From Mycobacterium saskatchewanense (GTDB taxonomy: Bacteria; Actinomycetota; Actinomycetes; Mycobacteriales; Mycobacteriaceae): a stretch of 64,000 nt of DNA. Under the pieces are notes generated by a model. That model was not told the DNA's origin. It did no database searches and saw only the letters and a list, made by a program, of their open reading frames with translations. The DNA is taken from NCBI RefSeq assembly GCF_010729105.1, contig NZ_AP022573.1, positions 1,240,001 to 1,304,000 of the forward strand, in the 5' to 3' direction. The position numbers and the translations under genes were made by a program. Each line of letters opens with the position of its first letter. Position 1 is the stretch's first letter. Below, piece by piece: positions 48,144-56,761 of the stretch.

Positions 48144-49472
48144 GTGAATGACAACCCGTTCGCCGGCCCGTTCGCAAAGCAGCCGCGGTCGCCGCTCGAA
48201 CTGCTGGACACGGTGCCGGAGTCGGTGCTGCGCCGGCTGAAGCAGTATTCCGGGCGGCTGGCGACGGAGGCCGTGTCGGCGCTGCAGGACCGCCTGCCCT
48301 TCTTCGCCGACCTGGAAGCCTCCCAGCGGGCCAGCGTCGCGTTGGTGGTGCAGACGTCGATCAACAACTTCGTCGAGTGGATGCAGGACCCACACAGCAA
48401 CGTCAGCTACACCGCGCAGGCCTTCGAATTGGTGCCCCAAGACCTGGCCCGCCGGATCGCGCTGCGGCACAGCGTGGACATGGTGCGCGTGACGATGGAG
48501 TTCTTCGAGGAGGTGCTGCCGTTGGTGGCCCGCTCCGAGGAGCAGTTGAGCGCCCTGACCGTGGGCGTCCTGAAGTACAGCCGCGACCTGGCGTTCACGG
48601 CCGCCTCCGCCTACGCGGACGCCGCGGAGGCGCGCGGCACGTGGGACAGCCGGATGGAGGCCAGCGTGGTCGACGCGGTGGTACGCGGCGACACCGGCCC
48701 CGAGCTGCTGTCGCGGGCGGCCGCGCTGAACTGGGACACCACGGCCCCGGCGACGGTGGTGGTCGGCATCCCGGCGCCCGACCGCGACGACTCGAACGGT
48801 CAGGGCGGGAACCTGCGCGCCAGCCAGCAGGTCCGCGACATCGCCGCCCGCCACGGCCGCGCCGCGCTCACTGACGTGCACGGCACCTGGCTGGTGGCGA
48901 TCGTGTCCGGCCAGCTGTCGCCCACCGAGAAGTTCCTCGGCGATCTGTTGCAGGCGTTCTCCGACGGGCCCGTGGTCATCGGGCCCACCGCGCCCATGTT
49001 GACCGCGGCGTACCACAGTGCCAGCGAGGCGATTTCGGGGATGAACGCGGTCGCCGGCTGGCGCGGCGCGCCGCGGCCCGTGCTGGCGCGGGAACTCCTG
49101 CCGGAACGCGCGCTGATGGGCGACGCGTCCGCGATCGTGGCGTTGCATACCGACGTGATGGGGCCGCTCGGCGAAGCCGGCCCCACGCTCGTCGAGACCC
49201 TTGACGCTTTCTTAGATTCTGGCGGCGCCATTGAGGCTTGTGCCAGGAAGTTGTTCGTTCATCCAAATACGGTGCGGTACCGCCTCAAGCGGATCACCGA
49301 CTTCACCGGCCGCGATCCCACCGATCCGCGCGATGCATACGTGCTGCGTGTGGCGTCGACTGTAGGTCAACTCAATTACCCGAAGACCCCCACAGGTGTT
49401 GGTAACAGTGCGATAACGGCGGTTCCGCTGCCGGTCAACGGGGCCACGCTGGGCAAGTCGGCGAGGCAGTGA
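48144..49472 (+). CDS. mabR: FAS-II operon regulator MabR, PucR/CdaR type
   Basis: 442 residues. C-terminal PucR-type HTH: LDAFLDSGGAIEACARKLFV then HPNTVRYRLKRITDFTGRDP. The N-terminal part is helical and acidic, with HSVDMVRVTMEFFEEVLPLV, and a GGDEF-like middle region. It corresponds to Rv2242, described as activator of the fabD-acpM-kasA-kasB-accD6 operon and sensitive to acyl effectors. The GTG at 48144 is followed by 1329 bases with no gap problems. It stands directly upstream of that operon. Confidence 0.9.
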   Translation: MNDNPFAGPFAKQPRSPLELLDTVPESVLRRLKQYSGRLATEAVSALQDRLPFFADLEASQRASVALVVQTSINNFVEWMQDPHSNVSYTAQAFELVPQDLARRIALRHSVDMVRVTMEFFEEVLPLVARSEEQLSALTVGVLKYSRDLAFTAASAYADAAEARGTWDSRMEASVVDAVVRGDTGPELLSRAAALNWDTTAPATVVVGIPAPDRDDSNGQGGNLRASQQVRDIAARHGRAALTDVHGTWLVAIVSGQLSPTEKFLGDLLQAFSDGPVVIGPTAPMLTAAYHSASEAISGMNAVAGWRGAPRPVLARELLPERALMGDASAIVALHTDVMGPLGEAGPTLVETLDAFLDSGGAIEACARKLFVHPNTVRYRLKRITDFTGRDPTDPRDAYVLRVASTVGQLNYPKTPTGVGNSAITAVPLPVNGATLGKSARQ

Positions 49473-49522
49473 GCCACGCCACAGGTCGCGGCACGGTATC
49501 AAACATGTAGCTTACGGAGCTA

Positions 49523-49543
49523 TTTTGTAGGTAGTACACAAAA
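49523..49543. promoter_or_regulatory. MabR operator candidate upstream of fabD
   Basis: TTTTGT (49523-49528) and ACAAAA (49538-49543) form a six-base inverted repeat with nine bases between. It lies 67 bases before the fabD start, in a short AT-rich promoter region (about 49500-49575) in otherwise GC-rich DNA. Position and dyad are as expected for the MabR site of the FAS-II promoter, which I recall but did not check. Confidence 0.65.
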
Positions 49544-49609
49544 ACCTAAGACGAGGTTCATAATCTGTTACACCCGCCAAAACCGTTTCCACAGTGTTCT
49601 CTTAGACAC

Positions 49610-50518
49610 GTGATCGCATTACTCGCGCCCGGACAGGGCTCGCAAACCGAGGGAATGCTGGCGCCGTGGCTCGACCTGCCGGGCGCCGCGGACCAGCTCG
49701 CCCTGTGGTCGAAGGCCAGCGGCCTCGACCTGGCGCGGCTGGGCACTACCGCCTCGACCGAGGAGATCACCGACACGGCGGTCACCCAGCCGCTCGTCGT
49801 CGCCGCCACGCTGCTGGCTCACCAGGAGATGACCAAGCGCGAGTTGTTGACCGGCAGGGACCTGATCGTGGCCGGCCACTCGGTCGGCGAGATCGCCGCC
49901 TACGCGATCGCCGGGGTCATGGCCGCCGACGACGCCGTCGCGCTGGCCGCCACCCGCGGCGCCGAGATGGCCAAAGCCTGCGCCGTCGAGCCGACCGGCA
50001 TGTCGGCGGTCCTCGGCGGTGACGAGGCCGAGGTGCTGAGCCGCCTCGAGCAACTCGACCTGTTCCCCGCCAACCGCAACGCCGCCGGGCAGATCGTCGC
50101 GGCCGGCCCGCTGACCGCCCTGGCCAAGCTGGCCGAGGACCCGCCGGCCAAGGCCCGGGTGCGGGCCCTCGGCGTGGCCGGCGCCTTCCACACCAAGTAC
50201 ATGGCCCCGGCGCTCGACCGGTACGCCGCCGCGGCGGCCGCCATCGCGACCGCCGAGCCCACCGCCACACTGCTGTCCAACCGCGACGGCAAGCCGGTCG
50301 CCTCTGCGGCGCAGGCGATGGAAACGCTTGTCGCTCAACTGATCCAGCCCGTGCGCTGGGACCTGTGCACCGCAACGATGCGGGAGCACGAAGTCACGGC
50401 GATCGTCGAGTTCCCCCCCGCGGGGACTCTCACCGGCATCGCCAAGCGTGAACTTCGGGGAGTTGCGGCCCACGCCGTCAAGTCGCCCGCAGACCTGGAC
50501 GCGTTGGCGGAAATCTGA
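49610..50518 (+). CDS. fabD: Malonyl-CoA:ACP transacylase FabD
   Basis: 302 residues. Moves malonyl groups from CoA to AcpM for chain extension. MIALLAPGQGSQTEGMLAPW is the N-terminal motif, and the nucleophile Ser91 is in AGHSVGEIAAYA. The active-site His is expected in VAGAFHTKYMAPALDR. GTG start at 49610. First gene of the FAS-II operon, with acpM 79 bases downstream. Confidence 0.97.
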   Translation: MIALLAPGQGSQTEGMLAPWLDLPGAADQLALWSKASGLDLARLGTTASTEEITDTAVTQPLVVAATLLAHQEMTKRELLTGRDLIVAGHSVGEIAAYAIAGVMAADDAVALAATRGAEMAKACAVEPTGMSAVLGGDEAEVLSRLEQLDLFPANRNAAGQIVAAGPLTALAKLAEDPPAKARVRALGVAGAFHTKYMAPALDRYAAAAAAIATAEPTATLLSNRDGKPVASAAQAMETLVAQLIQPVRWDLCTATMREHEVTAIVEFPPAGTLTGIAKRELRGVAAHAVKSPADLDALAEI

Positions 50519-50597
50519 CGCCGACCGCGGCCAGTACAACCACAAATTCATCACATCTGTTCGATTGATACACAACACATTACGAAGGGAAGACGCT

Positions 50598-50945
50598 GTG
50601 CCCGTCAGTCAGGAAGAAATCATCGCCGGTATCGCCGAGATCATCGAAGAGGTGACCGGTATCGAGCCCTCCGAGGTCACCCCGGAGAAGTCGTTCGTCG
50701 ACGACCTGGACATCGACTCGCTGTCGATGGTCGAGATCGCCGTGCAGACCGAGGACAAGTACGGCGTGAAGATCCCCGACGAGGACCTCGCCGGCCTGCG
50801 CACCGTCGGTGACGTCGTCGCCTACATCCAGAAGCTCGAGGAAGAGAACCCCGAGGCGGCCCAGGCCCTGCGCGCCAAGCTGGAGACCGAAAACCCCGAG
50901 GCGGTTGCCAACGTCCAGGCAAGGCTCGAAGCGGAGAGCAAGTGA
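50598..50945 (+). CDS. acpM: Meromycolate-extension acyl carrier protein AcpM
   Basis: 115 residues. Carries the growing chain on a 4'-phosphopantetheine arm attached to Ser41 in [16 protein letters not shown]. The C-terminal extension of about 35 residues ([20 protein letters not shown]) is the feature that distinguishes AcpM from shorter carrier proteins. GTG start at 50598 with GAAGGGA upstream. The stop overlaps the kasA start (GTGA). Confidence 0.97.
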   Translation: MPVSQEEIIAGIAEIIEEVTGIEPSEVTPEKSFVDDLDIDSLSMVEIAVQTEDKYGVKIPDEDLAGLRTVGDVVAYIQKLEEENPEAAQALRAKLETENPEAVANVQARLEAESK

Positions 50946-52192
50946 CCAAGCCTTCCACTGCTAATGGCGGTTACCCCAGCGTTGTGGTAACCGCCGTCAC
51001 GGCGACGACATCCATCGCGCCGGACATCGAGAGCACGTGGAAGGGCTTGTTGGCCGGCGAAAGCGGCATCCACGTCCTCGAAGACGACTTCATCACCAAG
51101 TGGGACCTGCCCGTCAAGATCGGTGGACACCTCAAGGAGCCCGTCGACAATCACATGGGCAGGCTCGACATGCGACGGATGTCGTACGTCCAGCGGATGA
51201 GCAAACTGCTGAGCGGTCAGTTATGGGAGACCGCGGGTGCCCCCGAGGTTGACCCCGACCGGTTCACGGTCGTGGTCGGCACCGGCCTCGGTGGCGCGGA
51301 GCGGATCGTGGAGAGCTATGACCTGATGAACGAGGGCGGCCCCCGCAAGGTGTCGCCGCTCGCCGTTCAGATGATCATGCCCAACGGCGCCGCGGCGACC
51401 GTCGGGCTGCAGCTGGGGGCTCGCGCCGGGGTCATGACCCCGGTGTCGGCCTGCTCCTCGGGCTCCGAGGCGATTGCCCACGCGTGGCGCCAGATCGTCA
51501 TGGGTGACGCCGACGTCGCCGTCTGCGGCGGGGTCGAGGGGCCGATCGAGGCGCTGCCCATCGCGGCGTTCTCCATGATGCGGGCCATGTCGACCCGCAA
51601 CGACGAGCCGGAGCGCGCGTCGCGGCCGTTCGACAGGGACCGCGACGGCTTCGTGTTCGGCGAGGCCGGGGCCCTGATGCTCATCGAGACCGAGGAGCAC
51701 GCCAAGGCTCGCGGCGCCAAGCCGCTGGCCCGGCTGCTGGGTGCCGGCATCACGTCGGACGCCTTCCACATGGTGGCCCCGGCCGCCGATGGTGTGCGCG
51801 CCGGTCGGGCGATGACGCGCGCGCTGGAGCTGGCGGGCCTGTCGGCCAAGGACGTCGACCACATCAACGCGCACGGGACGGCTACGCCGATCGGGGACAG
51901 CGCGGAGGCCAATGCCATCCGCGTCGCCGGCTGCGAGCGGGCGGCCGTGTATGCGCCGAAGTCGGCGCTCGGCCACTCCATCGGTGCGGTCGGCGCGCTG
52001 GAATCGGTTCTCACGGTGCTGACCCTCCGCGACGGCATCATCCCGCCGACGCTGAACTACGAGACGCCGGATCCCGAAATCGACCTGGACGTCGTCGCCG
52101 GCGAACCCCGCTATGGCGATTTCCGTTATGCGATCAACAACTCGTTCGGGTTCGGCGGGCACAACGTGGCGCTCGCCTTCGGGCGCTACTGA
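50942..52192 (+). CDS. kasA: Beta-ketoacyl-ACP synthase KasA
   Basis: 416 residues. Condenses malonyl-AcpM with acyl-AcpM during early meromycolate elongation. Catalytic Cys171 in [15 protein letters not shown], His311 in [13 protein letters not shown], and His345 in [16 protein letters not shown]. The C-terminus [19 protein letters not shown] is typical. GTG start overlaps acpM. In M. tuberculosis, Asp66 is one position where substitutions have been linked to drug resistance; here residue 66 is Glu ([10 protein letters not shown]). Confidence 0.97.
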   Translation: MTKPSTANGGYPSVVVTAVTATTSIAPDIESTWKGLLAGESGIHVLEDDFITKWDLPVKIGGHLKEPVDNHMGRLDMRRMSYVQRMSKLLSGQLWETAGAPEVDPDRFTVVVGTGLGGAERIVESYDLMNEGGPRKVSPLAVQMIMPNGAAATVGLQLGARAGVMTPVSACSSGSEAIAHAWRQIVMGDADVAVCGGVEGPIEALPIAAFSMMRAMSTRNDEPERASRPFDRDRDGFVFGEAGALMLIETEEHAKARGAKPLARLLGAGITSDAFHMVAPAADGVRAGRAMTRALELAGLSAKDVDHINAHGTATPIGDSAEANAIRVAGCERAAVYAPKSALGHSIGAVGALESVLTVLTLRDGIIPPTLNYETPDPEIDLDVVAGEPRYGDFRYAINNSFGFGGHNVALAFGRY

Positions 52193-52197
52193 CTGAT

Positions 52198-52287
52198 GGT
52201 GGTGACCCGCTCCACCCGGCCCAGCCGGGCGCACGGTCACCACTGAGCTGGATGGGTGGTGACCCGCTTCACCGGTCACCACTGAGC
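52198..52287. repeat. Duplicated hairpin element between kasA and kasB
   Basis: Two imperfect direct copies lie at about 52198-52248 and 52255-52287. Each begins GGTGGTGACCCGC and ends GGTCACCACTGAGC, so each can fold by pairing GTGGTGACC with GGTCACCAC. The first copy carries about 18 extra bases between the arms, including a nested CCCGGCCCAGCCGGG palindrome. The element occupies most of the 119 bases between kasA and the preferred kasB start. It could modulate the KasA:KasB ratio by RNA processing, or be a mobile palindrome; both are inference. Confidence 0.75.
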
Positions 52288-52311
52288 ACGAAAGGAACGT
52301 TCGCAAGACCC

Positions 52312-53571
52312 ATGACAGAGCTGGTTACCGGGAAATCGCTCCCGAACGTAGTCGTCACCGGCATTGCCATGACCACTGCGGTGGCGACCGATGTCGAGAA
52401 CACCTGGAAGTTGTTGCTCGACGGCCAAAGCGGGATCCGTGTCCTCGACGATCCGTTCGTCGAGGAGTTCGACCTGCCGGTTCGCATCGGTGGGCACCTG
52501 CTGGAGGAATTCGACAGCCAGCTGACGCGCATCGAGCTGCGCCGGACGGGCTACCTGCAGCGGATGTCCACCGTGCTGAGCCGCCGGGTGTGGGAGAACG
52601 CCGGCTCGCCGGAGGTCGACAGCACCCGATTGCTGGTGTCCATCGGTACCGGACTGGGGTCGTCGGAAGAGATGGTCTTCAGCTATGACGACATGCGCAC
52701 CCGCGGGATGAAGGCGGTCTCGCCGCTCGGCGTGCAGAAGTACATGCCCAACGGCGCCGCCGCCGCGGTGGGGCTGGAGCGGCAGGCCAAGGCCGGCGTC
52801 ATCACCCCGGTCTCGGCGTGCGCGTCGGGGTCGGAGGGTATCGCCCAGGCGTGGCGCAACATCGTCTTCGGCGAGGCCGACATCGCCATCTGCGGTGGCG
52901 TGGAGACCAAGATCGAGGCGGTGCCGATCGCCGCGTTCGCCCAGATGCGCATCGTGATGTCGACCAAGAACGACGACCCCGAGGGCGCGTGCCGCCCGTT
53001 CGACAAGGATCGCACCGGCTTCGTGTTCGGCGAGGCCGGCGCGTTGATGGTGATCGAGACCGAAGAGCACGCCAAGGCCCGCGGCGCCAACATCCTGGCC
53101 CGGATCATGGGCGCCGGCATCACGTCCGACGGCTACCACATGGTGGCCCCGGACCCCAACGGCGAACGCGCCGGCGACGCGATGAGCCGCGCCATCCAGC
53201 TGGCGGGGCTCACGCCGGGCGACATCGACCACGTCAACGCCCACGCCACCGGCACCTCGGTGGGTGACCTGGCCGAGAGCAAGGCCATCAACAACGCCCT
53301 GGGCGCGCACGGTGGCAACGCGGCCGTGTACGCCCCCAAGGCGGCGTTGGGCCACTCGGTCGGTGCGGTCGGTGCGGTCGAGTCGATCCTGACCGTGCTG
53401 GCGCTGCGCGACCAGGTGGTGCCCCCGACGCTGAACCTGGTCAACCTCGACCCGGAGATCGACCTGGACGTGGTGGCGGGCAAGCCGCGACCGGGCAACT
53501 ACCAGTACGCGATCAACAACTCGTTCGGATTCGGCGGGCACAACGTCGCACTCGCCTTTGGACGGTACTGA
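52312..53571 (+). CDS. kasB: Beta-ketoacyl-ACP synthase KasB
   Basis: 419 residues from ATG 52312. Paralogue of KasA that completes meromycolate chains to full length. Catalytic Cys in [15 protein letters not shown], His in [13 protein letters not shown] and His in [16 protein letters not shown]. The first residues [20 protein letters not shown] are the conserved start. An in-frame ATG at 52252 would add 20 residues (M. tuberculosis annotation uses a similar longer start), but that part overlaps the hairpin repeat. A ribosome site AAAGGAA is seen about 14 bases before 52312. Start is therefore the less certain point. Confidence 0.95.
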   Translation: MTELVTGKSLPNVVVTGIAMTTAVATDVENTWKLLLDGQSGIRVLDDPFVEEFDLPVRIGGHLLEEFDSQLTRIELRRTGYLQRMSTVLSRRVWENAGSPEVDSTRLLVSIGTGLGSSEEMVFSYDDMRTRGMKAVSPLGVQKYMPNGAAAAVGLERQAKAGVITPVSACASGSEGIAQAWRNIVFGEADIAICGGVETKIEAVPIAAFAQMRIVMSTKNDDPEGACRPFDKDRTGFVFGEAGALMVIETEEHAKARGANILARIMGAGITSDGYHMVAPDPNGERAGDAMSRAIQLAGLTPGDIDHVNAHATGTSVGDLAESKAINNALGAHGGNAAVYAPKAALGHSVGAVGAVESILTVLALRDQVVPPTLNLVNLDPEIDLDVVAGKPRPGNYQYAINNSFGFGGHNVALAFGRY

Positions 53572-53636
53572 ACCAACTCTCACCCAGCTGCCCATAGCAC
53601 TGCTACCCCGAGCAACATCGGAAGAGGAGACCCGCG

Positions 53637-55070
53637 ATGACGACCATGGCCCCCGAGTCGGTAGGCGAATCGCTAGACCCCCGCGACCCGCTGTTGCGCT
53701 TGAGCAACTTCTTTGACGACGGCAGCGTCGAGCTGATGCACGAGCGGGACCGCTCCGGGGTGCTGGCGGCCGCGGGGACCGTCAACGGTGTGCGGACGAT
53801 CGCGTTCTGCACCGACGGGACCGTGATGGGCGGCGCCATGGGCATCGAGGGCTGCACGCACATCGTCAACGCTTACGACACCGCCATCGAGGAGCAGAGC
53901 CCGATCGTGGGCATCTGGCACTCCGGTGGTGCCCGGCTGGCCGAGGGCGTCAAGGCGCTGCACGCGGTGGGCTTGGTGTTCGAGGCCATGATCCGGGCCT
54001 CCGGCTACATCCCGCAGGTCTCGGTGGTCGTAGGTTTCGCCGCAGGCGGCGCCGCCTACGGGCCGGCGCTGACCGACGTCATCGTCATGGCGCCGGAGAG
54101 CCGCGTGTTCGTCACCGGGCCCGACGTGGTGCGCAGCGTGACCGGCGAGGACGTGGACATGTGCTCGCTCGGCGGCCCCGACACCCACCACAAGAAGTCG
54201 GGGGTGTGCCACATCGTCGCCGACGACGAGCTCGACGCCTACGAGCGCGGTCGCCGGCTGGTCGGGTTGTTCTGCCAGCAAGGGCATTTCGACCGCAGCA
54301 AGGCCGAGGCCGGTGACACCGACATCCACGCGCTGCTGCCGGAATCGGCGCGACGGGCCTACGACGTGCACCCGATCGTGACCGCGATCCTGGACTCGGA
54401 TGATGACGGCACGCCCTCCTTTGACGAGTTCCAGGCCAATTGGGCGCCGTCGATGGTGGTCGGGCTCGGCCGGCTGTCCGGCCGTACCGTTGGCGTGCTC
54501 GCCAACAACCCGCTGCGGCTGGGCGGCTGCCTGAATTCCGAAAGCGCCGAGAAGGCGGCACGTTTCGTGCGGTTGTGCGACGCGTTCGGAATTCCGCTGA
54601 TCGTGGTCGTCGATGTGCCCGGCTACCTGCCCGGCGTCGACCAGGAGTGGGGCGGCGTGGTGCGCCGCGGCGCCAAACTGCTGCATGCCTTCGGCGAGGC
54701 CACCGTTCCGCGGGTCACGCTGGTGACCCGAAAGACCTACGGCGGGGCCTACATTGCGATGAACTCGCGTTCGCTGAACGCCACCAAGGTGTTCGCCTGG
54801 CCGGACGCGGAGGTCGCGGTGATGGGCGCGAAGGCCGCGGTCGGCATCCTGCACAAGCGCAAGCTGGCCGCGGCTCCCGAGCACGAGCGCGAGGCGCTGC
54901 ACGACCAGCTGGCCGCCGAGCACGAACGGATCGCCGGCGGGGTGGACAGCGCCATCGAGATCGGCGTCGTCGACGAGAAGATCGACCCGTCGCACACCCG
55001 CAGCAAGCTCACCGAGGCGCTGGCCCAGGCGCCGGCGCGCCGCGGTCGCCACAAGAACATCCCGCTGTAA
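53637..55070 (+). CDS. accD6: Acyl-CoA carboxylase beta subunit AccD6
   Basis: 477 residues. Carboxyltransferase half of the acetyl/propionyl-CoA carboxylase that supplies malonyl-CoA for FAS-II. Crotonase-like domains with oxyanion elements GIWHSGGARLAEGV and VVGFAAGGAAYGPALTD in the N-half and VVDVPGYLPGVDQEWGGVV and TYGGAYIAM in the C-half. AGAGGAGA precedes ATG 53637. Last gene of the operon. Biotin-carrier alpha subunit is encoded elsewhere. Confidence 0.97.
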   Translation: MTTMAPESVGESLDPRDPLLRLSNFFDDGSVELMHERDRSGVLAAAGTVNGVRTIAFCTDGTVMGGAMGIEGCTHIVNAYDTAIEEQSPIVGIWHSGGARLAEGVKALHAVGLVFEAMIRASGYIPQVSVVVGFAAGGAAYGPALTDVIVMAPESRVFVTGPDVVRSVTGEDVDMCSLGGPDTHHKKSGVCHIVADDELDAYERGRRLVGLFCQQGHFDRSKAEAGDTDIHALLPESARRAYDVHPIVTAILDSDDDGTPSFDEFQANWAPSMVVGLGRLSGRTVGVLANNPLRLGGCLNSESAEKAARFVRLCDAFGIPLIVVVDVPGYLPGVDQEWGGVVRRGAKLLHAFGEATVPRVTLVTRKTYGGAYIAMNSRSLNATKVFAWPDAEVAVMGAKAAVGILHKRKLAAAPEHEREALHDQLAAEHERIAGGVDSAIEIGVVDEKIDPSHTRSKLTEALAQAPARRGRHKNIPL

Positions 55071-55091
55071 TCGCCGGCGCCTCTTCCACGG

Positions 55092-55141
55092 GCGTAACGC
55101 CAGGGCGCTGAATCGCGCTGAAAATCGCCACAGCGTTACGC
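55092..55141. repeat. Inverted repeat after accD6
   Basis: GCGTAACGC (55092-55100) and GCGTTACGC (55133-55141) are perfect nine-base reverse complements around a 32-base loop. It fills the gap between the convergent ends of accD6 and the FAD monooxygenase, so it may end both transcripts. The arms are related to GAGCGT...ACGCTC palindromes found elsewhere in this window. Confidence 0.6.
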
Positions 55142-55151
55142 TCGCGGAAGC

Positions 55152-56699
55152 TCAGCGGCGACAGAGGATCGTCGAAACCGCCCGGCGCAGCTCTGCGTCC
55201 GGGTCGGCCGGGAACTCGTCGCAACGCCAGCCCACGAAATCGTCGGGCCGGACCAGCAGCGCTCCCCCCGGCGCGAGCCCGGCAATCGCATCGCCGACGC
55301 AGTGCACGGCCAGCGGGGTCCCAAGCGCCGCCGACCTCACGACGGGCCCCCACCGGTCGTCACCGGTCAGCACGGTGAATCCAGACCCGACCAGGTCCAG
55401 CGTCGAAACCCCTTGGCCCACCCAGGCGTGCGGCACGCGGGTCCCGGGCTGGCCGCGCAGCTCCCCCACGAGTTGCACGGCGTCCGGGTCGGCGGGGGGC
55501 TCGAAGCCGACCACGGCCGTGGAGCAATACCGGTAGCCGATCAGCAGCTCGAACATCGAGCACTCCTCGTCGGCCGGCAGCGACGGGCGGTCGCCGCTCG
55601 CCGGCAGCACCGCCAGCGACGGGCCGGTCAGCGACTGACGGGCGGCGAACCGGCCGACCGGGTGGCGCTCGGCGTGGTAGGTGTCCAGCAGCGCGGGCCC
55701 GGCGGACGCGTCCAGCACGGCCGCCAGCTTCCACGCCAGGTTGTGGGCGCTCTGGATCGCGGTGTTGGCTCCCCCGGCCTTGAAAGGCGGCATGGTGTGC
55801 GCCGAGTCGCCGACGAGAAATGCTCGCCCGCAACGGAACTCGTCGGCGACCTGCTCGTAGGGCTGCCAAGCCGCCACTTCGATGACGTCGATGTCGATCG
55901 GTTCGCCGACGGCCCGGGTGAGCACCTCGCGGCACCGCTGCGGGGTGAACTGGTCCGCCGTCTCGCCCTTGCCCGGGAAGTACACGGTGATGAACATCCC
56001 CAGCTTCCCGTCGACCACCAGGAAGATGCCGTCCACGTCGGCGTTCTTGACTTGGACGGCATCGCCGTCGGCGAGGCGCGAGACGAATTTCGTCCACGGC
56101 GCCCGGAAATAGATGAACACGACGTAGATCGGCAGTGCGCCGTAGCCGGAGGTGTTGATGCCCAACCGATTCCGGACGGGGCTGTGCACGCCGTCGGCGG
56201 CGACCAGGTAGTCGGCGTGGACCGTCTCGGATCGCCCCGAATCCCGGTCCCGCACGACCGCGGTGACGCCCGAGTCTTCCTGCTCGAGGCCGACGAGTTC
56301 GGCGCCGTAGCGCACCTCGCTGCCGAGCCGGCGCGTTTCGGCGAGCAGGATCGGCTCGAGCCTGCTCTGCGGGCAGTACTGGGCCGCGGGCTCGGGGCTC
56401 AGCCCGTCGAGCCCCGCGAAGAGGGCGTTGACATCGATGGCCAGTTCCTCGGACGGGCTGTTCAGCGCCGGCTTGAGCGTCATGGTCGAGACCCGCTCGG
56501 CCACCGCGTGCACCGCGTCGCTCAGGCCCAGGCCGCGCAGGATCTCGAGGCTGCGGAAGCTCAGGTTGCGGGCCTTCGGATAGAGAAACGCTTCCCGGCG
56601 CCTCTCGACCAGCAGCGAACGAACGTCGCGCTGGGCGAGCAGCGCGGACGTGGCCAGGCCGCCGACGCCGGCCCCGACGATGAGCACGGGCACCCTCAT
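55152..56699 (-). CDS. FAD-dependent aromatic-ring-type monooxygenase
   Basis: 515 residues. Nucleotide motif VPVLIVGAGVGGLATSALLA at the start, YLVAADGVHSPVRNRLGI (DG motif) in the middle, and AFLVGDSAHTMPPFKAGGAN (GD motif) binding the FAD ribityl chain. This pattern is class A flavoprotein hydroxylases such as those acting on phenols or polyketide rings. A 110-residue C-terminal domain follows. Start ATG 56699 with GGAAAGAG upstream; ATG 56714 is a second choice. The frame extends to 57071 only as shadow of glpD1. Substrate unknown. Confidence 0.88.
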   Translation of the reverse strand: MRVPVLIVGAGVGGLATSALLAQRDVRSLLVERRREAFLYPKARNLSFRSLEILRGLGLSDAVHAVAERVSTMTLKPALNSPSEELAIDVNALFAGLDGLSPEPAAQYCPQSRLEPILLAETRRLGSEVRYGAELVGLEQEDSGVTAVVRDRDSGRSETVHADYLVAADGVHSPVRNRLGINTSGYGALPIYVVFIYFRAPWTKFVSRLADGDAVQVKNADVDGIFLVVDGKLGMFITVYFPGKGETADQFTPQRCREVLTRAVGEPIDIDVIEVAAWQPYEQVADEFRCGRAFLVGDSAHTMPPFKAGGANTAIQSAHNLAWKLAAVLDASAGPALLDTYHAERHPVGRFAARQSLTGPSLAVLPASGDRPSLPADEECSMFELLIGYRYCSTAVVGFEPPADPDAVQLVGELRGQPGTRVPHAWVGQGVSTLDLVGSGFTVLTGDDRWGPVVRSAALGTPLAVHCVGDAIAGLAPGGALLVRPDDFVGWRCDEFPADPDAELRRAVSTILCRR

Positions 56700-56761
56700 G
56701 GCTCTTTCCGGCATAGCGATAGATACTACTTTTTGGCAGTTACTATCACAATGTCGAAGCA

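Noticed and set aside
56700..56761. Clear TetR operator before the FAD monooxygenase
   Set aside because: The AT-rich stretch has only weak, mismatched inverted arms, so it is not listed as a site.
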